A DNA stretch of 64,000 nt, taken from assembly GCA_963971285.1 (NCBI GenBank), contig OZ020262.1, forward strand, positions 13,619,308 to 13,683,307. Reading direction: 5' to 3'. The notes below the pieces were generated by a model that made no database searches, was not told where the DNA came from, and saw only the letters and a program-made list of their open reading frames with translations. Position 1 is the first letter of the stretch. Each line of letters opens with the position of its first letter. Made by a program: the position numbers and the translations under genes. Of the stretch, positions 25,601-40,600 are shown in pieces. The DNA is from Astropecten irregularis. Lineage: Eukaryota; Echinodermata; Asteroidea; Paxillosida; Astropectinidae.

Positions 25601-28600
25601 AGGAAGACCTGTTTTAAGACAAATTGCACAAGGCGGCAAAAGAACAAATTTAGATAATATGCCATTCACAGCAGTGCTAGAAGACTGGGGTGCCATTAGA
25701 GGGTGGATAATGCAGTATATTAAAGATAATATCATACTTTGGTTTTTATATAAAAAAAAAACAGATTCATGGGCAAAAATATCAAGACAGATACAGTAAC
25801 AGTCATCTGTGAAAATTTCAATCCCATACGGTGCCCACTTTTTGAGAAAGCAGTGAAAAACAGCCACAGTATTTCTTAAGTCTTTTCTCTTTTATTTTTG
25901 ATCTTTTAAAAGAATAACTGGTATCAAAATACCTTGGGTTGTAGTTCGGGAGTAGATTCTCTGGTTTGAAAAAGTAAAACAGAGCTTCAGCCTCAATGAA
26001 AAACCACAACCTATATTTTCAGCATTATGGATGACAGAGACAAAGCTTGAGTCCCAGTCCGAGCCCCAGTCCGAGCCCCAGCCCGAGCCACAGCCCGAGA
26101 CTGAGCCCGAGACTGAACCTGAGCCTGAGCCATCATTTCGTGAACTTTAATAGCAGCAGCGCATTCCACTGTACACAGACAGGCATATACATACCTGCAA
26201 TTCCTTGATCACCCTTTTCACCAATTCCAGGATTGCCCGCTGGGCCCGAAGGTCCGGGCGGACCGGTGTCTCCCTGTCGCCCGGCATAACCTGGAAGCCC
26301 TAGAAACACAATTCAAAATCAAACAGAAAGTGGTAATAATAATCTCCATGGAAGGAAAAATCTGATGCAAGGGGACGAGGATCGACTACAAGATCTTGAG
26401 TATGACACGCTAGACCATTAGGCCAAAGCACCTTCTTAATTACCTCTTGATCCTTTCGGTCCTGGGTCACCTACAGACCCTCTGGGTCCGTCACGTCCTC
26501 GAGGTCCTGGCGGCCCTGGTTTCCCTATGCCTGTAGTATTAGCGGGTGATCCCTAAATTGTAAGATAAATTGATATTAATATGTTACTAAAGAAGAATCC
26601 TGTGTCTTCCAGCAACTCTCTCGATCTGACGTATTTATGGACAATGAAGCTAACAGCAATGACTCGTTAGCAGCTCGGGTACATTGGAACGCTACTATAA
26701 TGAACATGATGGGATGCACAGATAATGTCCGTTATAGTGGTCATTCATTAAAATGATTTAAAGAACCATATTGGGTATGCATTGTACACAAAAATTAGGA
26801 GCCTAGGATGATGTTCGGTATAGCCAAAATGTTTGGTATAGCGGTGTTTGTTATAGTGGGGTTCCACTGTATTTTCAAAAGGCTCTTATGTTGATACTTA
26901 CTGGAGGTCCTTGAATACCTTCTTGACCCCTTTCACCTTTGGTTCCTGCGGATCCCTAAAAAGAGAATGAAAGCAATAGGAAAACGTTAAGTGTGTAAGT
27001 ACTTGCACTCACTAGTAAACCTGGGGTCAATTTCATGGCCCTGCTTAGCACACAAATTTGCTAACCATAATGTCTGTCTTCAAAAAAACAGGATTAACAA
27101 CCAAATGTCCATGTGTTGTGTATCACTTGCAATTGTTCTTGGGCTGTTGTTTGCTGACCATGAATATCAAATGGAATTTTCAATGGTGCTTTGTGTTATT
27201 GAGCAAGACATTTTGTGCTAAGCAATTTGTTTGTGCTTAACAGCTCCATGAGATTGGCCCCTGTTCATATGCTCATAAGAGAAGGAATGATATATGCCAT
27301 CAACGAGTCCACATACCGATGGCATTTTGAGCATGTCCGGGCGGGATTTCACGAAACGTTAAGATAAGTTTTCAATATCACCATGGTGATTTGCATTGTG
27401 ACATCAAACTTTACTTAGCAATTAGGATAATTGGTTAATGATTTAAGATTGATCTTAATGCTTGGTGAAAAACGACCACAAATGTACTAAGGTCAAAGGC
27501 AAGATGTCATGTGCAAGCCTTGAATTTAACGGAGACCACGGAGGCCATGGCCTTCATTGCCCTGGAACTTGGCCTTCGTGCCCCCTTCAACAGACGTTAT
27601 GATTTTCCAATGGAAGTGCCCTTTGGAAGGCCTGTATGTGAGGGTTTGCCTACAGCATTAAACATTGGCCACAATCTTATGTGCAAATCAAAATCCCCGT
27701 CAACGTCAAACAACTGGGGAAATAACGGTGGCATTTACCTTAGGTCCATCTCGTCCGTTTGCTCCAGGTACACCGGGGATTCCCCTTTGACCAGGATCAC
27801 CGGACACCCCAGGAGGTCCATCTTTGCCAGGTTTTCCCTGCCAAAATAAGGAAGATGACCAAAAATTAGAAAAGAAAAAAAAAACATGAAGAACATTACC
27901 AGAAATTCGTAAACTGCCCTTTCTGAAAGGTGGCGCTGTGTTCGTATGTTCGTAACGCGCATGCTCAGTATGTATTATTGTTGGTAGCTAGGCGTGAATG
28001 GGACGCATTGGCCGCGCTCCGTCAACACAGTCAACTATAATGCGCATTGCCAACACCCGCAGCCAATCAACTTTGACCCATGGGCATACACTGTAAAATT
28101 TGTTACTAGCTGAACATCTTTAGGCTCTATGTAAACTTTGAAACACCGCCCTCAATCGACACTATTTGCATTAATTTACAACTCGTAGGCTTTTCTCAGG
28201 AAAACTGGACTTAAAACTCAGTGAGTTGTTCAGTTTCAGTGTCTTGAGCTATAAAGCGTATCGTGGGTCTTTTTGGGAGATTTTCGGAAGCATTATGTAC
28301 AATTAGTTTTTCTCATCATTTTCTGCAAAACTTTGGCAAATAAAACTTCATGAGTTGGTCTTTCATCTAAGCTATTTGCAATTTACTTCCTTTATTAAAC
28401 CATCTACGTTAATACGACCTTATGAATGGAAGACTGTATACAAACTCAATGGAACCGTGCTGTTGCGAGTTCACGCCTGCGCAGACGCGGACTTTACAAA
28501 TTTCTGGTAATGAAATCCTGTCATTGTTTGTAGAATGAGGATGAAATCCCTCAGGGAAGATAGAGGTAGGCAAGCGTGGTCAGAGAGAAGGGATCAAAGG

Positions 28601-31600
28601 GGTGTAGAGGGTAGGCAAGATCAGTATTAAAAGGTGGACACTAATGAAAGGGTTAAAGGGATGGTACAGAACTGGTTTTTGCGACAGTTGCTGACAGTGA
28701 AAGCACATTATGCAATCCATCATATACCTTAACTGACAAACCTGTAGAAGTTTGAGGTCAATCAGTCATCTGGGTCACGAGAAAATAGTGAAAACCCGTG
28801 TACAGAGAACTGTTCGCATTTCTACGAATGAATAAAACGCTTCGAAGCGATTTATTCCAATCGGAAAATAGTTTCATTTATTTCTCAACGAATATGGCAT
28901 TTCAGACAAAAAACATTTCATGGAATGTTTTCTCCTATCATCACCATTATACTGTGTATGTTTTATGTGAATCTGTGATTATGAAGTGTTTTTTGTCTTA
29001 CCAATTCTGTACCCTCCCTTTAAGATACATGCAGAGTGTAAAGAACAGGGATGAAAGGGGTATAGAAAGGAAGATTAACGAAGATGGAGAATAAGGTCAA
29101 CAGTGTTGCAGGATGGGGAGATGAGACGAGTAGAGACAATACAATAATGCTAGTCATTTCCTTCCTGGATATTAAGGCCATGGGGTCGAATAGTCTGGAG
29201 AATTATTTTCATCCATCCTTCCTGCAGTATTTACAAAGGAACGTCCAAGTCAGTCTGGTAGATGTCTTTGGGAACTTACGATGCGTCCCACGGGACCGGT
29301 CTCTCCCTTAGGTCCCTTCATGCCTCGTTCACCATAAAGTCCCTGCAATGAAAAGCAATCAAACTTCAGATTTGAGGAAAATCTATCCAAATTATCAATT
29401 TCAAATTTGTATTTAAAGTTGGGAGGTTATTTAAAAATAGGAAGTAAAGTTTGTGCACAACCCTATGGAAATTTCACCCTAACGACACTGTTTAATAGAG
29501 TCATTTTTTTCACAAAAAAAAACTATGTTATGGTGACAGACCACAATTAGGGCGACAATTTGGTGTCAACCTAATATTTTTTCTTGAAAACTAGAAAGAA
29601 TGTTACTGTCGGGGACATGTTTTTGGGAATCCTCCTAGTCTAAAATCTTTGTTTGTAAAGTTTGGTTTGGCAAGATTTCCTAACAAGGGAAAAAAAAGAA
29701 GTGTTTATATTAGTGCACAAGTCTATGGGATTGTTGCCCAAATGTAGCATTTTCGGTAATTACTATTATTATTATTGTTATTGTTTACTTACAGGATTGC
29801 CAGAGTAACCTCGGTCTCCTTTGTTGCCTTTCATTCCACGGAAGCCCTGTTAAAGTGACACAAACATAGCAAATTACCTCATAATTCAAGGTACAATTGC
29901 AAGAGGTTTCAAATCTCTTTGGACGTCTGCTACTGAACCTATAAGCGCTCCGCGCTAGTACCCAGAACTCCTTACAGACAAGCCTCATACGTATGGCTTA
30001 GAAAATGCCATCAACTCACAAATTCATAAATAATACATTTCACGAAATCTGAATTTCCTGCAGCAAATGCAGACACTTCCCATTTTTGCGACGTTTTACA
30101 TACAAAATTTGCACCAAATACTCAGAGTACATTCTCATGAGGCCTTACACCATACACGTAAACATTGTACAATGTTGTCCAAACATACGGGTAGCTATAG
30201 CTTTCGCTTAAGGGCCTATTCTATAAATAGCATCATCATCCAATCAAATCTTCAGATGATTTGGAAACTAGAAGTCAAATCTTTACTTATTCAAATAATG
30301 CTACAGGGTCATACGTTTCCACAGAAATTTATGACGGGAAATGAAAAAAAAAGAAAATGCAACAACAAAGCGTACAAGAATGAGAACATGTTTAACAATA
30401 TACACTCCTAATTTGAGAGCAGGGGTCGATTTCATGGAGCTGTTGAGCACAAAAAAATTGCTTAGCACAAAATGTCTTGCTTAATAAAATGAAACACCAT
30501 TAAAATTTCCATCTGATATTCATGGTCACCGAACAACATCCGAAGAACACTCACTAAGTGATGCACACCCCATGGAAATTTGGTTGTGAATCCTGTTTTT
30601 TATTATTAAAGACAGAAATGTTGTGGTTAGCATAATTTTTGTGCTAAGCAGGGCCGTGAAATTGGCCCCAGGTTTTAAGAGCACCTTACCCGATCGCCTT
30701 TGTCTCCTCTCGGACCTGGTACGGAATAAGTGGTATTAGATCCTCCAAATGGGGGTCGAGGGCCACACGGCTCACCACGAGGGCCTCGATTGCCTTGTAA
30801 TCCCTGAAGGTACAATACAAAAAGGTCGGTCAGTATCATCGACATCCTGCGACTTTCTGGACAAAATAGGCCTAGCACCCATGCACTTCCCAATCTAGGA
30901 ACTCTCACAACAAAATGGAAACTGGCACAGCATTCAGACTAGGTTCTGATCATCGGGGGGCAGTTCAAAGATACCTTATCTTTTTTATGACTGACCGTCC
31001 ACACCGAGTTCCAGTGTCCCTGCTTTCCGGGGGCTTGAGCCCCCCAAAAATTTTCTCTAGCCCCCAAAAAAGTGCAATTGAAAAAAACAATATTGTTTTT
31101 ATATTCCTAATAAAGACATATCAGAAACGAGTGTTAGAAGAAGGGTTTATCCCCCCAAAATATTGCGTCTTCTAGCCCCCCCCCCCCCCCCCCCAAAAAA
31201 AATAATGGCTCTTCTAGCCCCCCAAAAATATTGGCTCTAGAACCACACCTGCGCACACCCTGCAATTATGGAGTGCAACGGAGCATAAATTATTTTGTTG
31301 CCAGGCAAATGGCAGGCGGGGACACTGCAGTAATGGCGGACAGTATATCGTGCCGTCAGATCGGTCTATACAGGTACTTACTTTATCTCCTTTTTGTCCA
31401 AGGAAACCAAGGCCGGTTGGTCCTTTCTCTCCTTTAGGTCCAACAGGTCCTAATTCACCCTGTCAAACAAAAATTACAATACACAGTTGATTTTACATTG
31501 CAATCCAAACTCAAGTTTTTGAATGGCGCCCTCTTTTGATTGAAATGATATAACTATGGTACTGTTTTTCGATCTACACAAAGTGCACAAATTATTCCTG

Positions 31601-34600
31601 AAAGAAAACAAGAACTATAGAAAAATATTCGGCATGGACAACCTGAGTTGTATGTTGGTCTTTTACAAAAGTCTCATGATAAGCCGGTCTCATGATAAGC
31701 TTTCTGACTTCCTAGATTTCAATAAAAGATGGTTTGGCAGTGTGCAAAATAACATACAAATGCCACCACAGTGATGTAATCTGTGTGGCACCACCTAAAG
31801 TTTTCTCCAAATTACTGTATATGAGGAGAAATTCTAATTGAATCCTCAAGGAGCGAAAAATTTCCATCACTTTTAAGCAACAAGTGCAGATCTAAATTGA
31901 ATTCCTAGGAAAAAAAACAACTCATTGAAAAGTGAACAAAGAAAAATTGACTGGAGCGGATTCGAACCTGCGACCTCCAGAATATTGTACCGGCATGGTG
32001 CTCTTACCAACCGAGCTATCCAGCCCTAAGTTGGTGGTATCATTATCTTTGTTTGTTTGGCAGTCAGAAGCCATGCATGAAACCACTCACATATCGCTAT
32101 ATCCCAAGGATCATTGAAGATACATGCAGCAATAGCAATGCTGCAACCTGAGAAACAGTACACAGGGGATCACTCAAAGAGGATGCGCCTTTTTAATCAC
32201 TAAAAATCATCAAATCATCAAATAACTGCAAGGGAAACTGACTGAATAGAACGAAATATAGAATCAAAAATGGCTTCCCTTAGTCTTTTTGGTGTATATA
32301 TGATATTGAGTTATCTGAATATTATCAGTGGATCACCATCTTGTCACGTTCTAGCCCATGGATTTGACTTCCTACAGCAGATGCTAATATAGTGCTAGGC
32401 AGTTTACAGGGAAGATATGGGATTTGGGGAAGCAAGGATTAGCATGACTTTACACCTTGAAGAACTTACAGGATATCCTTGGGGTCCTTGTGGCCCTGTT
32501 GCTCCATTGTAGCCAATCGGTCCATCCACACCCTGAAAAGATAACAAGTGCATAATTAGGTTTCATACTTGGTACTGATTATTCCCAATAGGGCTCCGTG
32601 CTCATGTCACATTAATAGCAACTACTTGCCTTGAGTACCCGGATGTTCGGACAAACAAGCCTCGTATGTATGGCTTAGAAAATGCCGTCAAGTCAATCAT
32701 TCATAAAAAATACATTTCAGGAAAAGTGATGTCGAAAGTCCAAGTGCAGACACCTGTAATATTTGCCCATTTTTCATTTACCCATCAGCTCGGTGAAACC
32801 CCTGGGGAAAAAAGTCCAGTGTGGACAGGGCTTTTATACTGTACATGAATGGGAAATGAAATTTAAGAAATTGCAAAATTTATTTTATTTCCTTTTCTGA
32901 AATGGAAATCAACACCAGAGCCACCACTTAAATACGTAACCCCTCAGAGAAAACAAAAATAATTGAAGGAGGAAACGTGACGGGATGCAATTATGAAATA
33001 TTGTTTTGTGACCTCAACATGTCAAATAAATCCCAACAGTAGCGAAGGCGAAAAAGCATACAACCAAAACACACAAACAAATAAATCCCCCAATCTTGAC
33101 TTGTTATTTATGAAGTCCAGCCGCCAACAACTGGTCTTGAAAGTTGTGTGGATAATTAATTGGTCCCTTGGCTTTATATAGAATGCTGGAGCTAGATCAA
33201 GAGAAATTGGGGAGGTATGTAACCACACTGGGTAGGCCTATTTGCCAAAGGAAGGTTATTTATGCAAGGTAGTTAAGATGGGCAGTCTGATCTCCCCACC
33301 CACATGTGTTCTTTTTTTTTGCTTGGACTTCAACTTTTTGGCAGCAGCTCCATTGGTTTTGTACATGCTTTCCAATCGTGGACCCTTTTCCCAATAATTG
33401 TGGACCCTGAATAATTCAGAACTTCTACACCAATTTTGGATGTTACACCAATAAATTTACCGTTTAAACGCCCACATTGTTATGCGCAATTATGGTGAAT
33501 GTCCATGTTGAAAAAAGGGCCCTTATTTTGCCGGGTCGTAAAAACGCCGACGAATTGTCATGCCCTCCCAAGCAATTTATACATTTCAGGTCATTATTTT
33601 GGTTGATGAGCAGTTTGCGGCAGTTTATTACTTGTATTTCCCTTTTCTATGAGTCCCCAACCCTCAGAGAAACAAATCCTGCTGCTGAGTCTAGTTAAAG
33701 CTCCAGACATGTTGGCCTTGGTTTGTAATAATCCTGGTCTTATTCTAACTCCTCTTGAACCCAGGATGAACTTGTACTTGCAGGAATGCCCCTCCCAAAC
33801 AGGAAAGAACTGCAATTATATTTTTTTCTACGAAGCACACAACTTTTGTTGGATGTCAGAATGATTGATGGTGTTTAACTCTGGAAAAAGACAGGGGTTG
33901 GGTTCAAAGGGGGGTTTACATTATTGAGTGTGAATCTAAACAGAAACCACTGAGCTGACCCATAATATGGAAGAAGGGAGAAGATCGGAGGGCGTTAGGA
34001 GAGTTGGGGCCAATTGGCCAAAGGTGGTTGCCAATAGAGAGGGCGTGGCACAGAAATGTACCTCAGAATCTTGTGGATTTGGACTAACGAGCCTAGTTCA
34101 CCTCAATCCTCCTCCACTTCTCCAGTAACAGGTCAAAAGTCAACAGCAAAGTATCCTAATATTGCGAGTTTAATCTGAATAGTATCTGGTACACAGACTT
34201 CTTTCATTGGCCATAAACGCCACAGTTTGAATTGTCCCCGAAAATGTCCCCAATTCGACGAAATGCAACCGAAAATGCCAATTGTCCTAAAAAAAACACC
34301 AAAACTCGGAACACAAATGCTGCGCTGAAGAAGATCCATTCTAACCGTCTAAGACATGCATGTATGTAACCCACTCATGTCAACTGGACAAGATGTCCAT
34401 AGATGCCACTATTTTGCATGTAGGCACTTTCTTGATTCAAAAGTCTTTCGAAATGATACCCCTCCCCCAGGACACGGATCACTGTCCCCAGATCATCTCA
34501 ACAAAATATGGTCACCTTACCCTATTGTCTCAACCCAAAAAGTGATACAATAAAAAGCTTTATACTGACGGAATTTCCGGGATCTCCTGAGTATCCACGA

Positions 34601-37600
34601 TCTCCTTTGTTCCCTGGTAGATTTACTGCTGGTTCACCTGGTTCGCCCTGTACAGAGATAACAAGGAACAAAAACAAAAAAGCATTAACACGTCTGTATG
34701 TTTTTGTCTCTTAATTAATCATTTATTGATTTATTAAAAAGACATTCCCCTTTCCTTTTCTTTAATAACAATCTCTTTAAAGGGATGGTACAGAATTGGT
34801 AAGACAAAATACACTTCAAGATCACAGATTCACATAAAATTTAAACAGTATATAATGGTGATGATAGGAGAAAACATCCCATGAAATGTTTTTGTCTGAA
34901 ATGCCATATTCGTTGAGAAATAAATGAAACTATTTTCCCGATTGGAACAAATCGCTTCGAAGCATTTTATTATGAACACATAATATCAATGAAATGTGTT
35001 AACGGGTTTTCACTATTTTTTCGTGACCCAGATGGCTGATTGACCTCAAACTTCTACAGGTTTGTCAGTTAAGGTATATGATGGATTACATAATGTGCTT
35101 AGTTTCACTGTCAGCAATGGTTTTGTCGCAAAAACCAGTTCTGTACCATCCCTTTAATACATTGTCCTTGTAAAGGCGTGTGTTAATACACATAATGAAC
35201 GGAAGTTCATGAATTGGTTGAGGAGGGCTTTAAATTGATCAAGGATGGATGGTCATGAGTAACTGTGTACTACCGTATATAAACTGATGGCAGGCACTTA
35301 TCATTCTGCTCACAACGTTCCCACCTGTTGTTCCCACCTGCTGTACATGGATCACTAGATATGAAGGATACCCAATCTGGGGAGACTAGTACCAGAAACA
35401 GGTAGGTGGCTACCTCCTACAGGACAGATCTCCATCCCAGTAGTTCAGGCAAAATTACCCAAGACTGGGTCACCAAGGTCAGGTCAAAGCCCACAAGGAG
35501 GGCATAAGATGACTCGGTGTGAGACCTTATTAACTCCAGATCAACTCTAGGTTAGGATCTTGAGGATTTATATAAACTGAGATCATTATTTTATGAGTTT
35601 GATTTATGATGGCAGGTTAAAGTCTGGAATGTCCCATCCACTAACAATCCCAGTTGTTCCCCTATTGTTCCAAATCCTGCTTTGATATATTAAATTCAAC
35701 AACAATTTCAACACTAGCAAATCTATGAAAAACAGGCACCAGTATTATATGACTAAATTTATAATGATTCAAAAACCTTCTTCGAAACTTGGAGGGAGAA
35801 AAACCAGGCAAATTATACAATACACAGGTGAATTACTGATATATAATGTCTACCCAATGTGTTTATAGTATGTACCCTTTCAGTTTCTGACTAGCAATGG
35901 GTAGCAGACCTCCCTAAAACCCCTCTCCACCAAACAACAACAACCACCCTGACAAACTTTCATGGCCATTTTTAAACCAAGGAACATTACTCACAGACTT
36001 CTAATCTGCCCAGGCAGGAAGTAAAGACTTTGTAGCCTAAAGTGCCAAGCCTGAGGAACCCTGAGCAGCGTGGGACTCACTCCAGACTCATGGGAAGAGA
36101 GTGGGGCCATTGCCAATGTCCCAGACACACCATTAGGTCATGCGGTCAGTGAGTGCACTTTTCACACAGGAAGATGCCCTTTTGATCTTATCACCTTCTG
36201 ATAACAGCTTATGGCAAATGAAAATGATCCTATGGCTTTGCTTTTAAGATTTGTTTGTGTCCCCTTTCCTTTCAACCAACAGACCAGTCATGCAAATGAC
36301 CTCTGGAATCTTCAGTCATCCCTGAGTATAAAGGCAGTGTCCCAATTCTCTGGCTGCGGCTGCAAATTACGCATGTACCTATGGCAGCCACTAGCCAGTG
36401 ACTGCAGCCATTTCCATAGACTTGTATGTCATTTACGGTCGCAGCCAGAGAATTGGGACACGGCCTCAAATGCATGTTAGGTGCCATGTTGATAACATGG
36501 TAGCCTTCAATAAAGATCCCGCTAGGATCGAAATGCGCCAGGCCCTCCTAACTCCAAGCCTTTAATAAGATGCTATTAAAAATCATCTAATACAAGTAAT
36601 AAACTGCTGCAAATTGCTCATCGGCCAAAATAATGAACTGAAATATATTATATGAGTGGAGTTTGGACTTGGGAGAGCCTGAAATGTCAGGTCATTCTTT
36701 TGGTTGATGAGCAGTTTGCAACAGTTTATTACTTGTATTGAAAAAGAAGGAATCGTCATGATATCGAGGGTCTCTCTAAAGGGACAAGAAAAACCTGTGT
36801 AGCGGAGTGCTTTGTTGTGATAGGCAAAGGGTATAGAGTTCACTACCCTTCTCTGTAGTGGAGGCGATACTAAAGACTGCTCAAGCTCAGGGGCTATCTG
36901 TCTATCAGCGGGCACTCTGATAACCGTCCTGGATGACTCCTGTCTGAGTCCGTTTCCTTTCTTATCCCGAGTCTGACCCACCTTGTCTAAATACCTTGCC
37001 GGATCCGGTCTGTCTGTCTTTCAGTACCACAAACCCTATGGTTTCACACGGGGAGGGTAGAGGATAGAGAGGGAGTGTCGGGGATTCATAAGGGGAGTCA
37101 GGTTGGCGTAGCGGTTCTTTCCTTGCCTTTCACCTCTGTTGACTGGGTTCAAGTCCGGCTCAGTCCACAAGTGGATTGGGTTTTCAGTCCCTACCTGATT
37201 CTGTGGGTTTTACCCAGAATATTACTCTGGGGTTTTCCTCCCACCTCTAAAACCGTATCTTCTTCTCATCGTCATCATCTTTTCACACTATCTCCTTTTC
37301 GATCCGTGTTGGAACCATGTTGAATCCAACCGGGTTCCGCCCCATTTCAGCAAGATCGAAGAGACGCAACACAACGTTCACACTACCGTTTTTGGTGAAC
37401 CGGTTCATATGACACAGATCACAGTGAAAAATGCAGTTTGGAACCTGGTTGAGATTTTTTATAGATTTGTGGGGTTGAGATTAGTAGGGACCTGGGTTGA
37501 TTTTGATCTGGTTATACGGGCCGTCCTACCCTGGTTGGCTCGGGGTTGGACATTTTCAAGTGTGAAAACTGAAAAGTTTGAAAAAATCTTGGGGTTCGAT

Positions 37601-40600
37601 CCGATTCCAACCCGGAGATTTTGTATAGTGTGAAAAGCCCTTTCGTGTTGAACTGCTGCATTTATTTCCATTCAGGGGAAGGGGGCGAGGGTATTGAGGA
37701 AGGGGACAGGGTGGGGGAGTCTCTTTACCTTTGGTCCTCGTGATCCAGACGGTCCCTGGGGTCCAGCAGGTCCAGTGCCTGGCAGGCCTGGGTTTCCTGA
37801 ATCTCCCTGAGAATTTCAAACGAGAAAGCAAAGAAAACATTCAAGCTTCGTTAATCCTCAGACATATGTCAAAATGCTTAAAGGGGATTAGATTTTGGCA
37901 ATTTTGAGGACGTGAAGAAGGCTGGGGAGAAATTCTGTCTGGTCTGTGTCTAAAATCCCTTCAATTAGTCATAGAAGATTGAAATCAATGTCCGTCTAGC
38001 CGGCACCTAAATGTCAACAAGGCCACAGTCAGACGTAAACTGCTGTTGAACGTCTTTTAAAACTTCATCGATCTAATTAAAACCTGGGAGGAAAGTATCG
38101 TTGAGAAATGCTGCGAGAATTATCGTTGAGAAATAGTCTGTTGGTATGTAAACATCAGCAATCGCAGAGGAATTATGTAGTAGGAAGTGCTGCTGTTCTC
38201 TCTGTCAATACTGGAATTTTCATTAGGTGATTGAGCCAGTTCCAACATTTCGGCTCTCAAACTTTGTAAAGTTTTGTTGTTATGTCTTTGTCACGTGTAA
38301 AACACTGTACAGAATTTGGATGCGCCATCTGTATCAAATAACGAGATATTTTATAGTCGTTGGGATATATGTCATTATGCAAGTGGTTTCAGGGCTTCTG
38401 ACTGCCAAACGAACAAAGATTATTGACCATTAGGGACATCACCAACATAGGGCTGGATAAACTCAGTTGGTAGAGCGCCGGTATGGTATTCCAGGGGTCA
38501 CTGGTTCAAATCTCACTTTAGTAAATTTTGTCTTTGTTCACTTTTCAATTACCGAACTTAAAATTAACCAAGTAAGTTTCCCTTGTGGATATTAAACATA
38601 GGTGATGTTAATAGCTTTCTTGCAAACAGATCTTCCTAATTGCTCTGTTTTTCTCTCTCCTTTCCTTTAGCCCTCACCTTTGAGTGGCCCTCTAGGGCCT
38701 TGTGTTGGGCAATATTTGTAAAAAATATAATAATTTGATGGCCATACAGATATTTTATGACGAGACAAAATGAATGTAATTAACAGGCTGCACTTCTTTT
38801 CCTGGACTATTTTTGTCCAAGCTAGCAAATATTTTTTATAGAGATCAGAACAGTGTATTTCTATCTCCATGAGTGTACCCTCTTGATGTTTTTGGACTGG
38901 TGAAGTGGTTCAAGTACCCACTCCACAGGTTATCGTATGGAGTGAGGTACTAACACGTCACCCCTACAGAGGAGATCACCAATTAGTGGAAGGTGATGGC
39001 ATGGGAACGGACTGTACAAGGCTCAAATGCCACAGCTGCCGGCCATAAAGCATCAAATACCCTCTTTGATATGTCAGGGACATGAGGGTAGGTAATGGTG
39101 GTCTCACTAGAGCCAGCCAACACATTTATTTATGAGATCTTATTAATTTGGCCTTCCTATAAAGACGATTACTGTCTTTGTGGTAGCAGCATTAGATAAT
39201 AATACACGATGGGCAGGGGCGGATCCAGGGGGGAGTGGGGGTGCACGCCCCACCCCCTTTTCTTCCAGCAAAAAAAAAAAGCACAGATTGAAAAAGAAAA
39301 GAAAAAAAGAAAGAAAAAGGAAAAAACAATACATAGGGAGGGAGAAAGACTCAAAAAGAGAAGAAAAAGAGGGGGGAGACAAAATTAGTTAGCTTTGATC
39401 GCCCCGAAATGCATCTGTCACTATTGAATTGGTGCATTTTATTTCCACGCCCCCCCCCCCTTTTTGGAAATTCCTGGATCTGCTCCTGATGGGTTTATTT
39501 GTTAAGCATTCCCATGTGATTCAGAATACATGTATACACTCCAGGGTTATCTCATTGGTTATTGGAATATCCCCTAGATAGCTTTTACGCTTGTTTTTAT
39601 GTGTATAAAACAAAGTAAACTAACAATAATTGTGATATTATAAAAATGCCAAACTGCCATTTCTCAGGTTTGCAGCATTGGTAATATTATTTGTATCTTA
39701 AATGTTTTTTTGGATAATGCAACAGGGCATGTGAGTGGTTCCATGGCCCCGATGGTGGTGTCCCGAATAGTCAATTATCTTTGTCCGTTTGGCAGTCAGA
39801 AGCCACAAAACCACGCACACACCGCTATATCCCAAGGATCATTTTATCGATACTTGCAGCAATGCTGCTACCTGAGAAACAGTACATGTTTCTGAGTACA
39901 TGTAAGAATCAATTAATTTTTGCACAGAATCACCCATGCCTAATTTTGTGTCCACCATGCTCCATATTTTCTTGGGAATGTCTAAAAGAAAGTCACACAC
40001 AAACACACCTTTGTTCCGTTACATCCGGGCATACCGGGCTCTCCGAAGGGTCCTTCAGGTCCGGGCAGCCCAGGCAAGCCGGGGCTCCCTGGGAAGCCGG
40101 GTGTTCCTTGACTACCCTGTGATGAAAACGCAGATATATCGTTAACGGTTATTGGAAATCATTCAAGAAACTGGAAACTTAGGCCATGTCCCAAATCTCT
40201 GGCTGCGGCTGCAAATCACACACAGATCTATGGGTCAGCTACTAGCCAGTGACTGCAGCTGTTTCCATAGACTTGTGTGTTATTTGCAGTCCCAGCCAGA
40301 GATTCGGGACACGGCCTCAATGTACTAAGGCAATGAAGTACAAGTGGAAGCTTCCGAAACAAAAGGCAAAATGGGAGTTTTTAAAGAGACAAGTCAAGGG
40401 AGGGAATCATAAACGGTTATATTGTTGTCCACTCATATGTTTGTTGGGGTTACTAATGTATGTACATAATGTACTAATTGAGTCATTGAAAAGTGAACAA
40501 ACAAAAATTGACTGAAGCAGGATTCGAACTAGCGACCTCTGGAATACTGCAGTACCAACGCTCTAATACCAACTGAGCTATCCAGCCCTAAAGCCCACTT

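Larger units (their letters stand above)
34648..37728 (-). other. COL4A2: intron 6, 3.1 kb
   Basis: Holds MITEs at 34777-35157, 36330-36468 and 36592-36740 and a SINE at 37092-37280. The stretches 35160-36320 and 37285-37725 show nothing I recognise. Confidence 0.6.

Noticed and set aside
31176-31194. Long C run as a biological feature
   Set aside because: It is part of a MITE with repeated AGCCCCCC modules, and the run length may be an assembly artefact.
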